A stretch of 64,000 bases of DNA from Rhinolophus ferrumequinum (lineage: Eukaryota > Chordata > Mammalia > Chiroptera > Rhinolophidae). The stretch lies in assembly GCF_004115265.2 (NCBI RefSeq), contig NC_046293.1, forward strand, positions 26,422,173 through 26,486,172, given 5' to 3'. A program made the translations under genes and the position numbers. Positions 1-10,801 of the stretch are shown piece by piece (within the stretch, counting starts at the first letter, position 1; every line of letters begins with the position of its first letter). The notes beneath the pieces were generated by a model. It ran no database searches. It was not told the DNA's origin and was given only the letters and a program-made list of their open reading frames with translations.

Positions 1-260
1 ATCACTGTTTTTGTATATACTGTTTTGTTTTTCTCTGGACTCATTTGTTTTTTCTTTAGAATTGGTTTTCAGCAGTTTAATTATGATATGCTCAAGCATA
101 GTTCTCTCTGAGTTTTTCTTTTTGAAACTTGCTGATCCTCTTGAATCTGCAAATTTATGGCTATTACCAAATTTTGGAAGTTTCAGGCATCTTTTAAAAA
201 TATCTTTTCTACAATACACCTTTCTTCTTTTTCTTTGAGATTTCAGTGATATCAATGTTT
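1..260 (-). mobile_element. LINE-1/HAL1-type fragment, antisense
   Basis: Read on the minus strand, this stretch resembles the part of an old LINE-1 around ORF1. The plus-strand phrases at 60-170 (ggttttcagcagtttaatta, then gaatctgcaaatttatggct) match the antisense wording typical of L1/HAL1 ORF1 regions. It is truncated by the window edge and has no intact frame. Assignment is from memory of the family, without a database search. Confidence 0.5.
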
Positions 261-1513
261 GTCCATCAGACAGGTGACCAGGAGTCAGTCATCTAGTCAT
301 TCATTTATTAGTTTATATATAATATAAATATATAATATGTAATATTATATAAAATAAATAATAATACCTCCTATGTGCTAGACTATTCTAGGTGAGGGAT
401 AAATTTGAGGAAACAAGATAGGAACAATTTTTGTCCTTAAAAATTTATACTTTTTTTAGGGTAGTGAATAAATTTGAAAGAAAAATGACAGTTATCTTTG
501 ACATCTGAATATATGACCTCCAAGAGTTTAACTTGAACAAACAGGTTGAAATTACAGGAAGGCATATTTTAGCGATTGAAAAGAATAATTATCTAAAGAG
601 GAATTATTTTATCAAAATAGTGAATTCCCTATCACAAGGGATGATAGGCCCCTTGACAGTTGTTGAATATAAGGAAAAAAACTACCCTTATATTTAAAAA
701 AAAAAGAAAACCTTCAATGTATGACTGAGCTGGATACAATTTAAAATACCTTGAGACCATGAGACTACTTGATTCTGTACCATTGGATAGCATATGTAAA
801 AAGTAAATGAAGTAAAAATATTAAGTTAACATAATAACAGAACCACAACTCCATAATAATAAAAATCCTTAAATTATAACCTTATAATTTTATTGGATCT
901 CACCTTATCAGAGGACTGGTTCCTCTTTGGGAGTCAGCATGTTAATGACCTAATTATATTCAAGTGATGAGAAAGAATAACACATCTCCAGAAAGTGAAA
1001 CCAAATTATTCCAATATGGTGACCAACATAAGCCACCAAGTAGCTGCTCTTTAACTGACTCTGTTGGAAACTGAGGCACATAAATATGGTGCCATGAGTC
1101 TTGGATGAACATCTAGAAGAGTCTCCATAATTTTAGATGGTCAAGAACAAGTCAGAGCTTCTAGAGCAAAGAGATTACTCCTGCCCCTCCATCACTTTAT
1201 AACTCCACTGCAGTTCTCTTCAAAGAGTGTGCAGATTCAACTGAACATATGTGGGAATCAGTTCTTGCCTTTTTCTTGGTTAGGAAAACATCTCAGATTG
1301 TGGCTGATGCAGACAGAATTCCCGGTTCTTCCACTGGCCCTTGACTTACTGCATTATTGTCTCATTTGGCTCCTATTGTTTGCTGGTGTTATTTGGGTAC
1401 AAGTTTTTCATGAGCTTCTTGCTTGCCAAGCTCCTGACTGTTGTGTTTGGGTTACACGTCATTGCACAGGGCTTGCCAAGGAAATCTAGTTTCCAGGAAA
1501 ACAAAATGTTCTG

Positions 1514-1515
<2 letters not shown>
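261..1515. other. Intergenic, no gene seen
   Basis: AT-rich sequence with scattered A and T runs and a short AT-only stretch near 315-365. Open frames here are short and show no protein motif. I could not assign a repeat family. Confidence 0.5.

Positions 1516-1551
<36 letters not shown>
1516..1551. repeat. (GT)n microsatellite
   Basis: About 18 uninterrupted GT units. It produces false open frames in several phases on both strands. Confidence 0.97.
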
Positions 1552-1553
<2 letters not shown>

Positions 1554-1656
1554 GTATCACTGCCTTCAAGGTGAAGTCTGTGCGAGGGCCACACTTCACA
1601 GGACAAAGCTGGCAATGAGATCAGGGAGATAACTGGGCGGGAAGGAGAAATCGGAG

Positions 1657-1876
1657 AGTGGTTGAGAGCATAGGCCGCAGCATCAGACTGCCCACTGGTT
1701 TGCTTCCTGATTCTATGACACTTACTGTGAGACCTTGCATAAGGTCCCTAACTCTCTGTGCCATGGTCTCTTCATCTAGAAAAGAGAATAATAAGATTAC
1801 TTTAGCTTCGGCATTGGGTAGAATAATATACACCTGTGACAAATAATTAAGCACTTAATAAATGTTAACTGTTATT
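1657..1876 (+). mobile_element. MIR SINE
   Basis: It follows the MIR consensus in order: gtggttgagagcatagg at the start, then a core with acttactgtgagaccttgca, then the control-like stretch ctctgtgccatggtctcttc, and finally the 3' part ending aagcacttaataaatgttaa. It is nearly full length and diverged, as expected for this ancient mammalian family. Confidence 0.9.
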
Positions 1877-2299
1877 ATTCCTGTTGCTGAGAGGTTTCTC
1901 TCAATGATACAGTCAACCCTGTGTGTTTTGAGGAACAGGAATCAGCTGTGACTTGTTAAGTAAACAGACCTAAAGGTCTCATGGGAGTTTAACCCTCTGA
2001 TGGGAGTTGTGAATATGCGTTAAAGACCTCCTTTCCAGCTAAGGGTCATGACTTTTAATTGAGCGCTGAGGCTGATTTACGTTAGTTAGTCCCTCTTGCA
2101 TATTCTCAGCCTACTTTGCATGTACTGTGGGGGTTGGTCAGTGCTGCAGCCAAGGCGGCCTCACAGCTTCCTACTGCCCCCTAGAGGATTGGCAAGGTCA
2201 CCAGCAGGAACCAGGTCCACACAACCAAGGACTTGATGGTAATGACATCCCTGAGGAACTTGAATATCTTCAGGTGAATCTGGAGCCATTTAATTTCCC

Positions 2300-2395
2300 A
2301 GCCTCCAGTTTCCTCATCATAAAAATGGGGATAATAATGACTCCCACGTAGGATTGTGGTGAGAATCAAATAAGATAGCAGTGCATGTAGAAATC
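2300..2395 (+). mobile_element. MIR SINE fragment
   Basis: The central MIR segment is recognisable as agtttcctcatcataaaaat followed by ggggataataatgactccca and gtgagaatcaaataag. Both ends are missing. Confidence 0.8.
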
Positions 2396-2907
2396 TCATA
2401 CTTTTAGATCTATCGGTTATTACTGTAGTAAAACAAGAGGAGTAATTATGAGTTTCTTTGACAATTCTCTTTGAGGAACCAACTGGGGTTAGAAGACTGT
2501 TTACAATAGGACTCTCCCTTAAAGTCAAAGCAGTCTCTGACCAGGATTCTTAGTTCTACATTCTGATATAAAGCAGCATTTTAGGAGTTCATAAAGCAAT
2601 ATTTGGCTCCAGCCTAGTCGACAAACCTGTGACCTTGGGCTAGGAGCAGAGTCATCTGTGACCTAGTGGAACTAGAATTTCTGCCCTGCCCTCTGAAAAG
2701 CAGTTAATCGGTAGTAATGGCAGTGGGGGGAATGCAACCCAGACCTTATCAGAGTTTTCCCCCAAACTCCTCCTCACTTCTCCCTCCTCTCAGGTTCCTT
2801 GCTCTGGGGGTATTCTCATTATTTTGTGTTAGCAAAACTTGCTTTTTGTTGTTGTTTTTAACAGCCACCTGGGAATGCCCCCTTTAGGGATCTGGGGCTG
2901 AGAGTTC

Positions 2908-2915
2908 TATAAAAG
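2908..2915 (+). promoter_or_regulatory. Candidate TATA box of an orphan first exon
   Basis: TATAAAAG lies in a GC-richer tract (2600-2925) unlike the AT-rich surroundings. Directly after it comes a LINE-1 3' end, and beyond that a GC-rich exon-like segment with an ATG, a signal-peptide-like frame and a splice donor. The words either side of the LINE (aaaagctgag before, aaaaactgagc after) suggest the LINE inserted between TATA box and exon and duplicated its target. The promoter role is inferred. Confidence 0.4.
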
Positions 2916-2929
2916 CTGAGAAAATAGCA

Positions 2930-3308
2930 GTATTTCATCTTTCCTAACCTTGAGATTATTATGCTAAGTGAAATAAATCAGACAGAAATAAGTCGAGAAC
3001 CATATAACTTCATATGTGGGATATAAAACTGAAGGCAACAAAGGAACAAGACAAACAAATGAAGAAACGAAACTCATAGACAAACACAACAGTTTAGTAG
3101 TTACCAGAGGATAAGGGGGGGGGGTAGTCGTAGATAAGGGTAAAGGGGTCAAATATATGGTGTTGGAAAGAGAACTGACTCTGGGGGGTAAACACTTAAC
3201 GCAACATATAAATGATGTATTATAAACTTGTACAGTTGAAACCTACGTATGTAGTTTTGTTGACCATTGTTACCCCAATAAACTTTAATAATAAAATAAA
3301 ATAAAAAA
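2930..3308 (+). mobile_element. LINE-1 3' end (chiropteran type)
   Basis: It contains the 3' terminal ORF2/3'-UTR wording of bat LINE-1 (aatcagacagaaataag, then tcatatgtgggatataaaac, then a G-run, then gttaccccaataaacttta) and ends in an A-rich tail of aataaaataaaa form. It is 5'-truncated. Similar 3' ends occur at 14.1, 43.6-44.5 and 51.8 kb. Confidence 0.9.
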
Positions 3309-3470
3309 ACTGAGCGAAGCTCTCAGTCCAGTGCACTCAGGGCCTGCCAGCTGACTCCTCACCTTCTCCAGCCTCCTGTGCTCCCGCCAGCACCATGATC
3401 AGGAAGACCCTCGTCCTGTCTACCTGGTTCGTCCTGGCTGTCACGTTCCCTGTATTATCCCCATGTAAGT
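3309..3470 (+). other. Candidate orphan first exon with signal-peptide frame
   Basis: This GC-rich segment follows the LINE-1 tail. An ATG at 3395 (context gccagcaccATGA, a good Kozak match) opens a frame starting MIRKTLVLSTWFVLAVTFPV, with a basic N-terminus and a hydrophobic run as in a secretory signal. The frame reaches a strong splice donor (T|GTAAGT at 3465) after 70 coding bases, so the exon would end in phase 1. I do not recognise the gene. No second exon was found, so it could be the first exon of an unrecognised secreted protein, or a relic cut off by the LINE-1 between it and the TATA-like box at 2908. Confidence 0.35.
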
Positions 3471-4030
3471 GGACCACTGGGAGGTCTTTGGGAGAACAGG
3501 GCTAACACCCTTTAATGGTGTGTGCGCCTGTGTGTGGGTACAGGGACAGAAAGACAGAGAGAGTGCTGTCGTGAAGGTTGTAAAGTGAAATGCGTGAAAT
3601 TTATATTGACTTGGTCTGAAGGTGGGGGTGGGAGGCTGAGCTCTGAGGCCTTGGGGAGTCGAGTGGCTAAACTAAGATTTGGGTTCTGTGTTTGAATTAA
3701 CATCGTGAAGGGAATAAGGCCTAAGGCTGGGCCAGATGCGATTAGGTTAGGTGATTAGAGAGCTAATGAAGGTTTTCTGTGGTCTCCTTCATTACTGGAT
3801 GGTGCAGAGGCTTTATTCTATTCAATGCAGTTTACGAAGTCCTAGGGTGTATCCTCATTTCCCAACAGTAAAATTCAAAGTGCTTTAGTACAGCTCAGTC
3901 ACATGCAAAGGAGATCAGTGGGTCTGGAGTGGAAACTTGTGAATCACTCTGGGAAAGGAAAGAAATAGGTGTCCTCATGGACCAGAGAAAGAAAGCTTTC
4001 CCCCAAAGGCTTTCTTGAGAAAAAAAAGAG

Positions 4031-4335
4031 ACTGAGGCCTGTGGCAAACCAGTTGCTAAAATGATTGGTCACAACCCCGACAATACTAAAAGTATATTTT
4101 CCATTCTATTCATGTATAAGATGGATAAAACTCCTTTGTAACCCATCTGATCATTATTACCCAAATCAGACAAATTCTAGAAATGGCTAAAGCAGTCAGG
4201 ATTCCATCAGCTAAGGAAATCTTTCGTTTCTTGAGCCAGTCAATGCAGTTCACCAGTGTTATGAATCCATTCCCAAAATACCAACAATAAATTCTGTATT
4301 TACTAAAATGGTGAGGAAGCTATGCAAGGCACTTA
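4031..4335 (-). pseudogene. TAS2R pseudogene, 5' fragment (TM1-TM3)
   Basis: On the minus strand, 4170-4300 encodes the TM1-TM2 part of a bitter receptor: GNGFITLVNCIDWLKKRK followed by ISLADGILTALAISRI. After a frame-disrupted gap, 4031-4075 gives a TM3 start of TNHFSNWFATGLS form. Nothing of TM4-TM7 follows, so the 3' two thirds are lost, and the start codon region is degraded. The residues are closest to the TAS2R13/14 or TAS2R31-type receptors, and I cannot separate these from so short a piece. Its upstream flank (4640-4750) still aligns with the flanks of the intact genes, including the octamer at 4673. Confidence 0.85.
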
Positions 4336-4672
4336 CATATCTGCAAAGAGAGAGCTTCAATGTCTAATTGCAATGCTGATGATTTCTTGATTTACCACAT
4401 TTAAATAGTATATATACTCATTTCTTGGATGTGCAGTTAATTTCTTTCTTTAAAAAAATTGTAGGCTTAATATCAAGTCAGAGAACACTAAGGTATGCTA
4501 ATGAATGGGCATATAGCTCCCTCTATAAAAATCATTTTCTCCCACACAGTTAGCTGTACTCTACACCAGGTACTTTATGTTCTCAAATAAAATGAATTTT
4601 TTTTTTTAATGAATTTTTTTATACTTGATGGTGAAAGAAAAACTGAACTCTCATTTGCTAACATGCAAATAA

Positions 4673-4680
4673 AGATGTAT
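4673..4680 (-). promoter_or_regulatory. POU octamer upstream of the TAS2R relic
   Basis: A perfect ATGCAAAT inside ATTTGCTAACATGCAAAT, about 340 bp upstream of the decayed start. Position, orientation and neighbouring words (ctgaactctcatttgctaac, later ctctacataatttg) match the flanks of the intact TAS2R genes. Any present function is doubtful because the coding part is broken. Confidence 0.55.
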
Positions 4681-6019
4681 TCTCTTTCGTTATTTTGCAA
4701 TGCCTGCTGTATTTAATCTCTACATAATTTGTTCACCAATTTCAGCTGTTATCAATAACATTAAAAAATTCAATGCCTAGAGCTCTCACATACAATACAT
4801 ATCTATATCAGTAGATGAAATTTGGTGAGCACTAAAATCGTCACCACTGAGGTGCAATGAAGGAAGACTGAAGGGACATTTCTATAGTTTATCCAAACCA
4901 TTAAAGTTTCCTGAGTGAACCCAGCAAAACCATAACTCCTGAAAGCTAGATGCTGAAAACTTATATTTATTTACCAATAAACTTTTTGTGGGTGCCCAAA
5001 CACACACACCTTGCAGAAAAGCCTTATGGGAAAGGACTTCTTTTTGACAACAAGAAAATGAGGCTCAGAAAATCCAAAATCATCTTGATTCAAAATTTCT
5101 TGCTTTTCTCTAGACTAATTCAGACTTTCATGCCTTCATTAATATGTATTAAGCTTCTCTTGATTTTAAAAATCATATTATGTAAGGTATTTTAGAAAAC
5201 ATGATTACTCTTGATGTTATGTAATAGTCCTGTGTTATTTAATACCTGAAAATATTCAGCAAACTTTAGGAACCATTTAAAGGGCTTGTGAGAAGCGATA
5301 GAACTCTATCCAGAAAAACAGTCTCTCAGTTAAAGCTAGATATGGGCAATACTGAGGGGTTCATCTGCAGAGCGTGAATTGCCCTCATTTAGTGCCTCTC
5401 CATCTCTCAGTGATACCCATCCCTCTACAGTCAGCAAAGGCCTTTGAGTTTTATTCAGTTTGTTCTTACATCTTCCCAGAAACATCTGCTCTCTGTTATA
5501 TCAAAATTCAATGTAAGTACAGGTTTCCTAAACAAAATGGTGAAATAAAATTGTAATACATATTCTTGCTACTTCAAAACATTGTCAATATTGTTTTCAA
5601 TATTGCAATATTGAAGCATAAACCAAGTCAACAAAGTCCTGTAGCATTGTCAATATTACCCTCCAAGTTAGAGGAATCCAGACAAATTAAACAGGCAAAA
5701 ATGGGGGATTTTAAGGAAAATCTTTCAAGGTTAGAAGCTCCAACATACAACCAGGGCAGAGGTAGGATGGGCATTCCAGGCTTGGCACCTTCCAGGACAC
5801 TGAGCTAAATTTGAGGAACATACCAGTTCCACAAAAGTGTTAACAAAAATGGCATAATGGAATGGTCTCTGAAACAGAAATTTCATGGGACTTTAGAAGA
5901 TGAAATAGCACCTAGGTCCCAAGAAAGGTAGGACTCACCCCCGAAAGATCGTTCTGCTATTATTCTCCTACCCTCCCACTGCACATACACATGCATGAAT
6001 TCAGATGTTCACATGTGTG

Positions 6020-6023
<4 letters not shown>
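4681..6023. other. Intergenic, TAS2R-derived flank then unassigned
   Basis: The first few hundred bases continue the old TAS2R upstream flank and include a short CA stretch near 5001-5011, at the place where the intact paralogues carry long CA repeats. Beyond that no gene or clear repeat is seen. At 5579-5660 the 8-mer palindrome CAATATTG recurs. Confidence 0.5.

Positions 6024-6055
<32 letters not shown>
6024..6055. repeat. (CA)n microsatellite
   Basis: About 16 CA units directly after a GC/TG-rich start. Confidence 0.95.
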
Positions 6056-6057
<2 letters not shown>

Positions 6058-6269
6058 CTGCATTCTGCATTCAAAAAGTAGCCCTTGTGGAAAGACAAAC
6101 CAGTTTCATATAAGGTACATCGGGCAACAAGGAGAATGCCTACACATCGTATCACAATAAATAGAAGGTCTGGGACCCAACAGACAGAAGAGGAATAGAA
6201 GTGAAGAGATTGGATTCTTCTAAAACTGCAAAGAGAAGGTTTCTGTAGATGCATACTGGTGTGTAGCTT

Positions 6270-6950
6270 TCCTCCTGAATTGTTTTTAATATACCTATTG
6301 AGGTATAATGGAGATACAAATAAGCTCTACATATTTAAAGTGTACAATTTTACGAATATTACATATTTATATTATCTGTGAAACAATCACTTAATCAAGA
6401 AAACAAATATATATTACCGCCAAAAGTTTCCTCATGCCCCTGTGTAATTGCTCCTTCCCACCCTTCCCTATTCTTTACTGCACCCTTCCACCACCATCAC
6501 CATTCCCAGGCAACCACTTTCTCTCACTATAGATTAGCTTCCATATTCTAGAATGTTATATAAAAGCAATCATACATCATAACTCTTTATCTGGTGTCTT
6601 TTACTGAGCATAATTATGACAAAATTAATCAATGTTGTTGCATATATCAACAGTTCATTCTTTTTTTATTACTGAATAGTACTCCATTGTATAAAATATT
6701 TATCCATTTACTTGTTGATGGATATGTGAATTGGTGGGAATATAACTAGCACAACTACTTTGAAGCAGACATACATAAATTTCTTTAAATATTAAACATA
6801 CACCTATGGTATGATCCAAACATTCCATTGCTTGTTATTTACCCAGGAGAAATAAAAGCATATGCCCATGCAAAAACTTGACAAGAATGTTCATAATAGC
6901 TTTATTTTTAATGCCTCCTAAATTTTAACTGGAGTAAGAAACTATTTAGT
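6270..6950 (-). mobile_element. Old LINE-1 (L1M-type) 3' end, antisense
   Basis: Plus-strand words match the antisense of an L1M 3' UTR and ORF2 end: acctattgaggtataatgga, gtgtacaattttacga, aaaagtttcctcatgcccct, then actgaatagtactccattgt. It is diverged and 5'-truncated. Confidence 0.85.
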
Positions 6951-6989
6951 AAAAAATTTAGTCTCTAAGAAAGTATTTTGTATTACTGC

Positions 6990-7870
6990 CAAAAGTTCTG
7001 GAGACCAGAAGTCTGAAAAGAAAAAAAAGTTATTATAATAATTGCATTCCAGGTGTCCAAAAACTTAAGATACAAGGAGGGTATAATAAAGACCCAAATT
7101 GAACTTCTAGAAATTAAAACTACAATATCTGAGATGAAAAATACACTGGATGGGATTAACATAAGATTAGACAGTGCAGAAGAAAACATGAAGTGAGCTT
7201 GAAGACATAGAAATAGAAACTATCTAAAATGAAACAAGAAGGTAAAATAATTTTGAAAAAATAAAAAGCATAATTCAACTTTGGAGACATTCAAGGGGGC
7301 TAATAGATGTGTAATTAGAGTGGCCTACAAGGCTAGGCTGGGTAGAAGAAATAATGGCCCAAATTCTCCTAAATATGATGAAAACTATAAACCCATAGAC
7401 CCAAGAAGTTCAATATGCCCCAAGCACAAGAAACAAAGCAAAAACTACACCAAGATACATCATAATCAAATTTCTCAAAGTAGTTTTAAAAAGAAAATAT
7501 TAAATAGCCAGGGGAAAAGTTATGTTTAGAGGAACAAATAAGGATGATTGAATATTTCTTTAAAGAAATAACATAAGCAAGAATCTACTGTAACAACATC
7601 TTTAAAGTACTGAGAGAAAAAAAACTCAACCTAGAATACTCAGACAAAATATTTTTCAAAACTGAAGGAGAAATAAAGACTTTTTTAGACATAAAAAGCA
7701 AGAAGAATTCACACCAGCAGACCCACACTCAAGAAATATACAAGGACGTTGTCCAGGCAGAAAGAAAATGATGCCAGTTGGAAATAAGAATCTTACGAAG
7801 GCATAAACAACATCAGATATGGTAACTGTATGGATAAATATATAAGATTTTCTCTTTTTATTTAATTTTT
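6990..7870 (+). mobile_element. HAL1/L1 ORF1-region fragment
   Basis: It resembles the HAL1/old L1 stretch around ORF1: gaacttctagaaattaaaac, then aatatctgagatgaaaaata, then ccaagcacaagaaaca, atacatcataatcaaa and, near the end, gaaggagaaataaagacttt. Frames are interrupted. It lies head to head with the antisense L1M copy at 6270-6950 and is of similar apparent age. Confidence 0.8.
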
Positions 7871-9207
7871 TTAAAAATATAATTGTTTAAAAATAACATG
7901 GAGTTTTAACATATGCAAAAGTAAAATATAATATTTTTCTAAAGTAGCTAATAATAGTGACAATACTTTCAAATTGGATATGATAAAAACAAAAGGAATA
8001 TGTAGTTTAATAAATTCTTCTAAATTGGACACTGGTGTTAACACCACCCACGTTAAAAAATAATGAAGCTCACTACATTCTCCTTCCTGATCACACCATC
8101 TGTTTTACTCCCAAATAGAACCCACCATCCTTTGTGAAAGTAATTTCCATAATTTTCTTTGTTGTTTTACTACCTAAATATGATTTCTAGATACTATGGC
8201 TTAGTTTTGCCTGCAACTAGGTTTTAGGAAATTAAAGTCACTTATGTGGGTTTTTTGTTTATTGATTTTTTGGTGGGGGGAGAGGTCTAGTTCCTTTCAT
8301 TTAAAATCATATTTAAGTGAAACAATCATCTATGTGGTGGTATGTGATTATAGTGTATTTATTTTTGTTATTGCATAATTTTCAACTAAGTGCATTTACC
8401 ACATTTTAATGATCCATTCTACTGTTGATGGAATATACTCATAATAATGTTGTTATGAATTTTTTATACATGGATTCTGATGAACATAAGCACATTTTTG
8501 AAATATTCATTTAAAGTATTTCACAATTTTAGGATTATTCACGCTATCTATTCCCAATGACTCTCCATAAAAATACAGTATGCCAATTTAATTGAGTTAT
8601 TCATTAAATCATTTCCAAACTGCAGGTTAGTATCTGACATCATTAAAGATGAGCTTTATCAATAAGGTATCTTAATATACACAAGAGTATTAACAGGTTA
8701 GGAAGTATGATTAGTAGTGTCAAATAAAAAGATAACTTTTTTGCTTAGTAATTAAATCTTACATAAATGTATATATATATATTCACATTTCATTTTTAAA
8801 GTGTTTCTTATTTTAATGTCTCCAAATAAATGAATCTGAATGGAAGTAGGGCTGGAAAAGCAAATTAAGTCAAGACAAAGAAAAAGGCTTCAAGTTGTAA
8901 AAAAAATTCTCTAGAAAATTAAGTCTTAAGTAAATCTTTGCTTTTGAATTTATATGTGTTTTTCCCTAATAAAAATTCTATCATAAAGAAACTTATAACA
9001 TCAGTAACAGTTCATGGCTATGATTTTTCTTCTTCATTTTTTTTCTTCTTCATCTTTCTTACACAACTTGAATATCCTAAGCTTTTTACCTACCTGTATT
9101 AACTTCAATCTTCCTTATCTGTACCATCAAGTCAGTATTATTTATTGTCACATAAACACAAAGTTTACAAAGACTCATATTCTGCTAGGAGATACATGAT
9201 GCCCAAC
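7871..9207. other. Intergenic 3' flank of a TAS2R gene
   Basis: No gene. 8060-8560 has weak likeness to an antisense LINE-1 3' region (ctgttgatggaatatactca), not firmly assignable. The part nearest the receptor (about 9000-9207) aligns by eye with the 3' flanks of the paralogues at 22.7 and 40.9 kb, but is shorter because several hundred bases present in those flanks are missing here. Confidence 0.45.
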
Positions 9208-10125
9208 TTATTTCCTTCCTTTCAGCCAGCACCTCAGCTGCCACAGAAATGACAGAAAAGCCTGTCTTAGCTTTTTATTTCCCCAAATCAGGATAAACGA
9301 GTGACCTGAAGGATACAGGACTCCAAGAACCTGGCAAAGCATGAGAAGTAATTTGTTCTGCAGAATAGTAGAACTCCAGACTGAGAAGATTAGAGTCACA
9401 AAGTAAATAGCAAAAAGCAAGAGAAAGGAGATCACAGTTTGCATGGCTCTTATGTGGACCTTGGTGCTGGGATCTCGGGATACTTTGCCACTGAGCTGCA
9501 TCTTCTTGAGATGTTTCCACAGGGAGAAGATTAACAACACAAAAGATGTCAGGGACGTAGTAAAGGGTATGACGTTTGCTAGCGTGAATACAGTCCTATC
9601 TGAAAGTTGCACTATGTCCTGCAAATTGGTCTTCCAAGTGATGTTTCCTTCATATTTATTCATCTGCATACTTTTATTTATACTTGTCACGGCAAGTTGA
9701 AAAACCAAGAAGACCAAAGTTCCCAACAGTATCATGGGAACTACTCTTTTAACTTTCCACTTCAGGTGAAGAAAAAGAAGGCTAGAGAAATTGGCTATCT
9801 TGAGCAAATAAAGTATGCTGAGGCTAGTGGCAAGCCAGAGGCTAAAATGGTTGCTTATCGTCCAGATCGTATGAACAATAATTCTTTCTTCTACACTGGG
9901 TAACGCTGGACCAAACACAGTTGCATACAAATTTATTACTATTTCCCAGAGCAAACCAATCCTGGAGAGCGCCAGAGCAGTGAGAATTCCATCAGCTGAG
10001 GAGATCTTTCGTCTCTTGATCCACTCAATGCAGTTCACCAGTGCTATGAAGACATTAGCCAAATTTCCCAAAACAAATTCTGTCATTAATAGGATGGAAA
10101 AAATGATCGGTAGTAAACTTATCAT
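9208..10125 (-). CDS. Bitter taste receptor, TAS2R20/30/31/43/46 clade (305 aa)
   Basis: An intact single-exon seven-transmembrane bitter receptor, acting at the plasma membrane of taste and related chemosensory cells through gustducin-type G proteins (family knowledge). Start chosen at 10125: the protein MISLLPIIFSILLM aligns with human paralogues such as TAS2R46. An open frame runs 57 codons further upstream but is not shared with paralogues. Visible marks: TM1 LGNLAN (19-24), TM2 LALSR with Arg55, TM3 [10 protein letters not shown] (92-101), intracellular KIANFS (109-114), second-loop glycosylation site Asn161 (NIT), TM5 IPFTTSL, loop [10 protein letters not shown]7 [11 protein letters not shown] (271-281). 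Residue 105 is Leu in LYLLK where family members usually have FYxxK. The C-terminus ends CWLKGRK. It is closest to the 40.9-kb gene at its 3' end. One-to-one orthology to a human gene cannot be given, since this clade expanded separately in each lineage. Confidence 0.95.
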   Translation of the reverse strand: MISLLPIIFSILLMTEFVLGNLANVFIALVNCIEWIKRRKISSADGILTALALSRIGLLWEIVINLYATVFGPALPSVEERIIVHTIWTISNHFSLWLATSLSILYLLKIANFSSLLFLHLKWKVKRVVPMILLGTLVFLVFQLAVTSINKSMQMNKYEGNITWKTNLQDIVQLSDRTVFTLANVIPFTTSLTSFVLLIFSLWKHLKKMQLSGKVSRDPSTKVHIRAMQTVISFLLLFAIYFVTLIFSVWSSTILQNKLLLMLCQVLGVLYPSGHSFILIWGNKKLRQAFLSFLWQLRCWLKGRK

Positions 10126-10436
10126 ATCTGGGAGGACAAAAAGCCAAGCCTGGGGGGTGGGGGAGAAAGCCAAACCTAGTATCACTGCGCGTGATTTCTT
10201 AATATCCTCAAGTTCCTCCGGCACCTGATTTCTAAAGGTGCAGTAAAGTTCTTGTTTTCTTTTAAATTCTGAGATTAACGTCAAGCAGAACACCAAATTC
10301 TGCTAATGGATGAGTTCGAAGCTGTCTTTATTAAAAACATTTCTCAAATAATTTAAATGAATTCTTGTGTCCTTGCCACAAGCTGGAATATTTCATAGCT
10401 GATGTTGAAATGAGAGCTGAATTTTCATTTGCTAAC

Positions 10437-10444
10437 ATGCAAAT
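10437..10444 (-). promoter_or_regulatory. POU octamer 312 bp upstream of TAS2R start
   Basis: A perfect ATGCAAAT in ATTTGCTAACATGCAAAT. In the gene's direction it reads ATTTGCAT followed by a reverse half-site GCAAAT. The same block sits upstream of all TAS2R genes in the window whose flank is present. A POU2F3 site is inferred from the motif and from the known role of that factor in taste cells. Confidence 0.6.
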
Positions 10445-10775
10445 AAAGACAAATTATCTTTCATAGTTCTGCAGTTTTTTGCCTTGTCTCACCTCTACAT
10501 AATTTGAATTTATTGAGTTGAGATGTTAGCTAGTAAAATTTTAAATCTAATGCATAGAACATGCAGAATTGTCTAAATTAGTAGATGGGTCTTATTTTAA
10601 CAAAAACATTAGATCCATGCAGAAAGACTTAAAGGAATTTATCTATAGGTTTTCCAAGGCTTTCTTTTCAAAAACTTTCTAGTTTCCCTAGGACCCTTAG
10701 GAAGGCCAATACTCTCTAAAATTGGGTGCTAATAACTAGTATTTATAAATATCTTTATTGTTTACAAGCTTATAA

Positions 10776-10801
10776 ACACACACACACACACACACACACA
10801 C
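10776..10801. repeat. (CA)n microsatellite in TAS2R upstream flank
   Basis: A CA run about 650 bp upstream of the receptor start, in the same relative place as CA repeats at 24240 and 42500 upstream of the paralogues. Confidence 0.95.

Noticed and set aside
1373-1632. Overlapping frames rich in His-Thr or Val-Cys
   Set aside because: Produced by the (GT)n repeat read in different phases.
10126-10296. A 57-codon in-frame N-terminal extension of the 9.2-kb TAS2R
   Set aside because: It lacks an ATG at its far end, is not conserved in frame in the paralogous flanks, and TAS2R proteins start at the MISLLP-type position.
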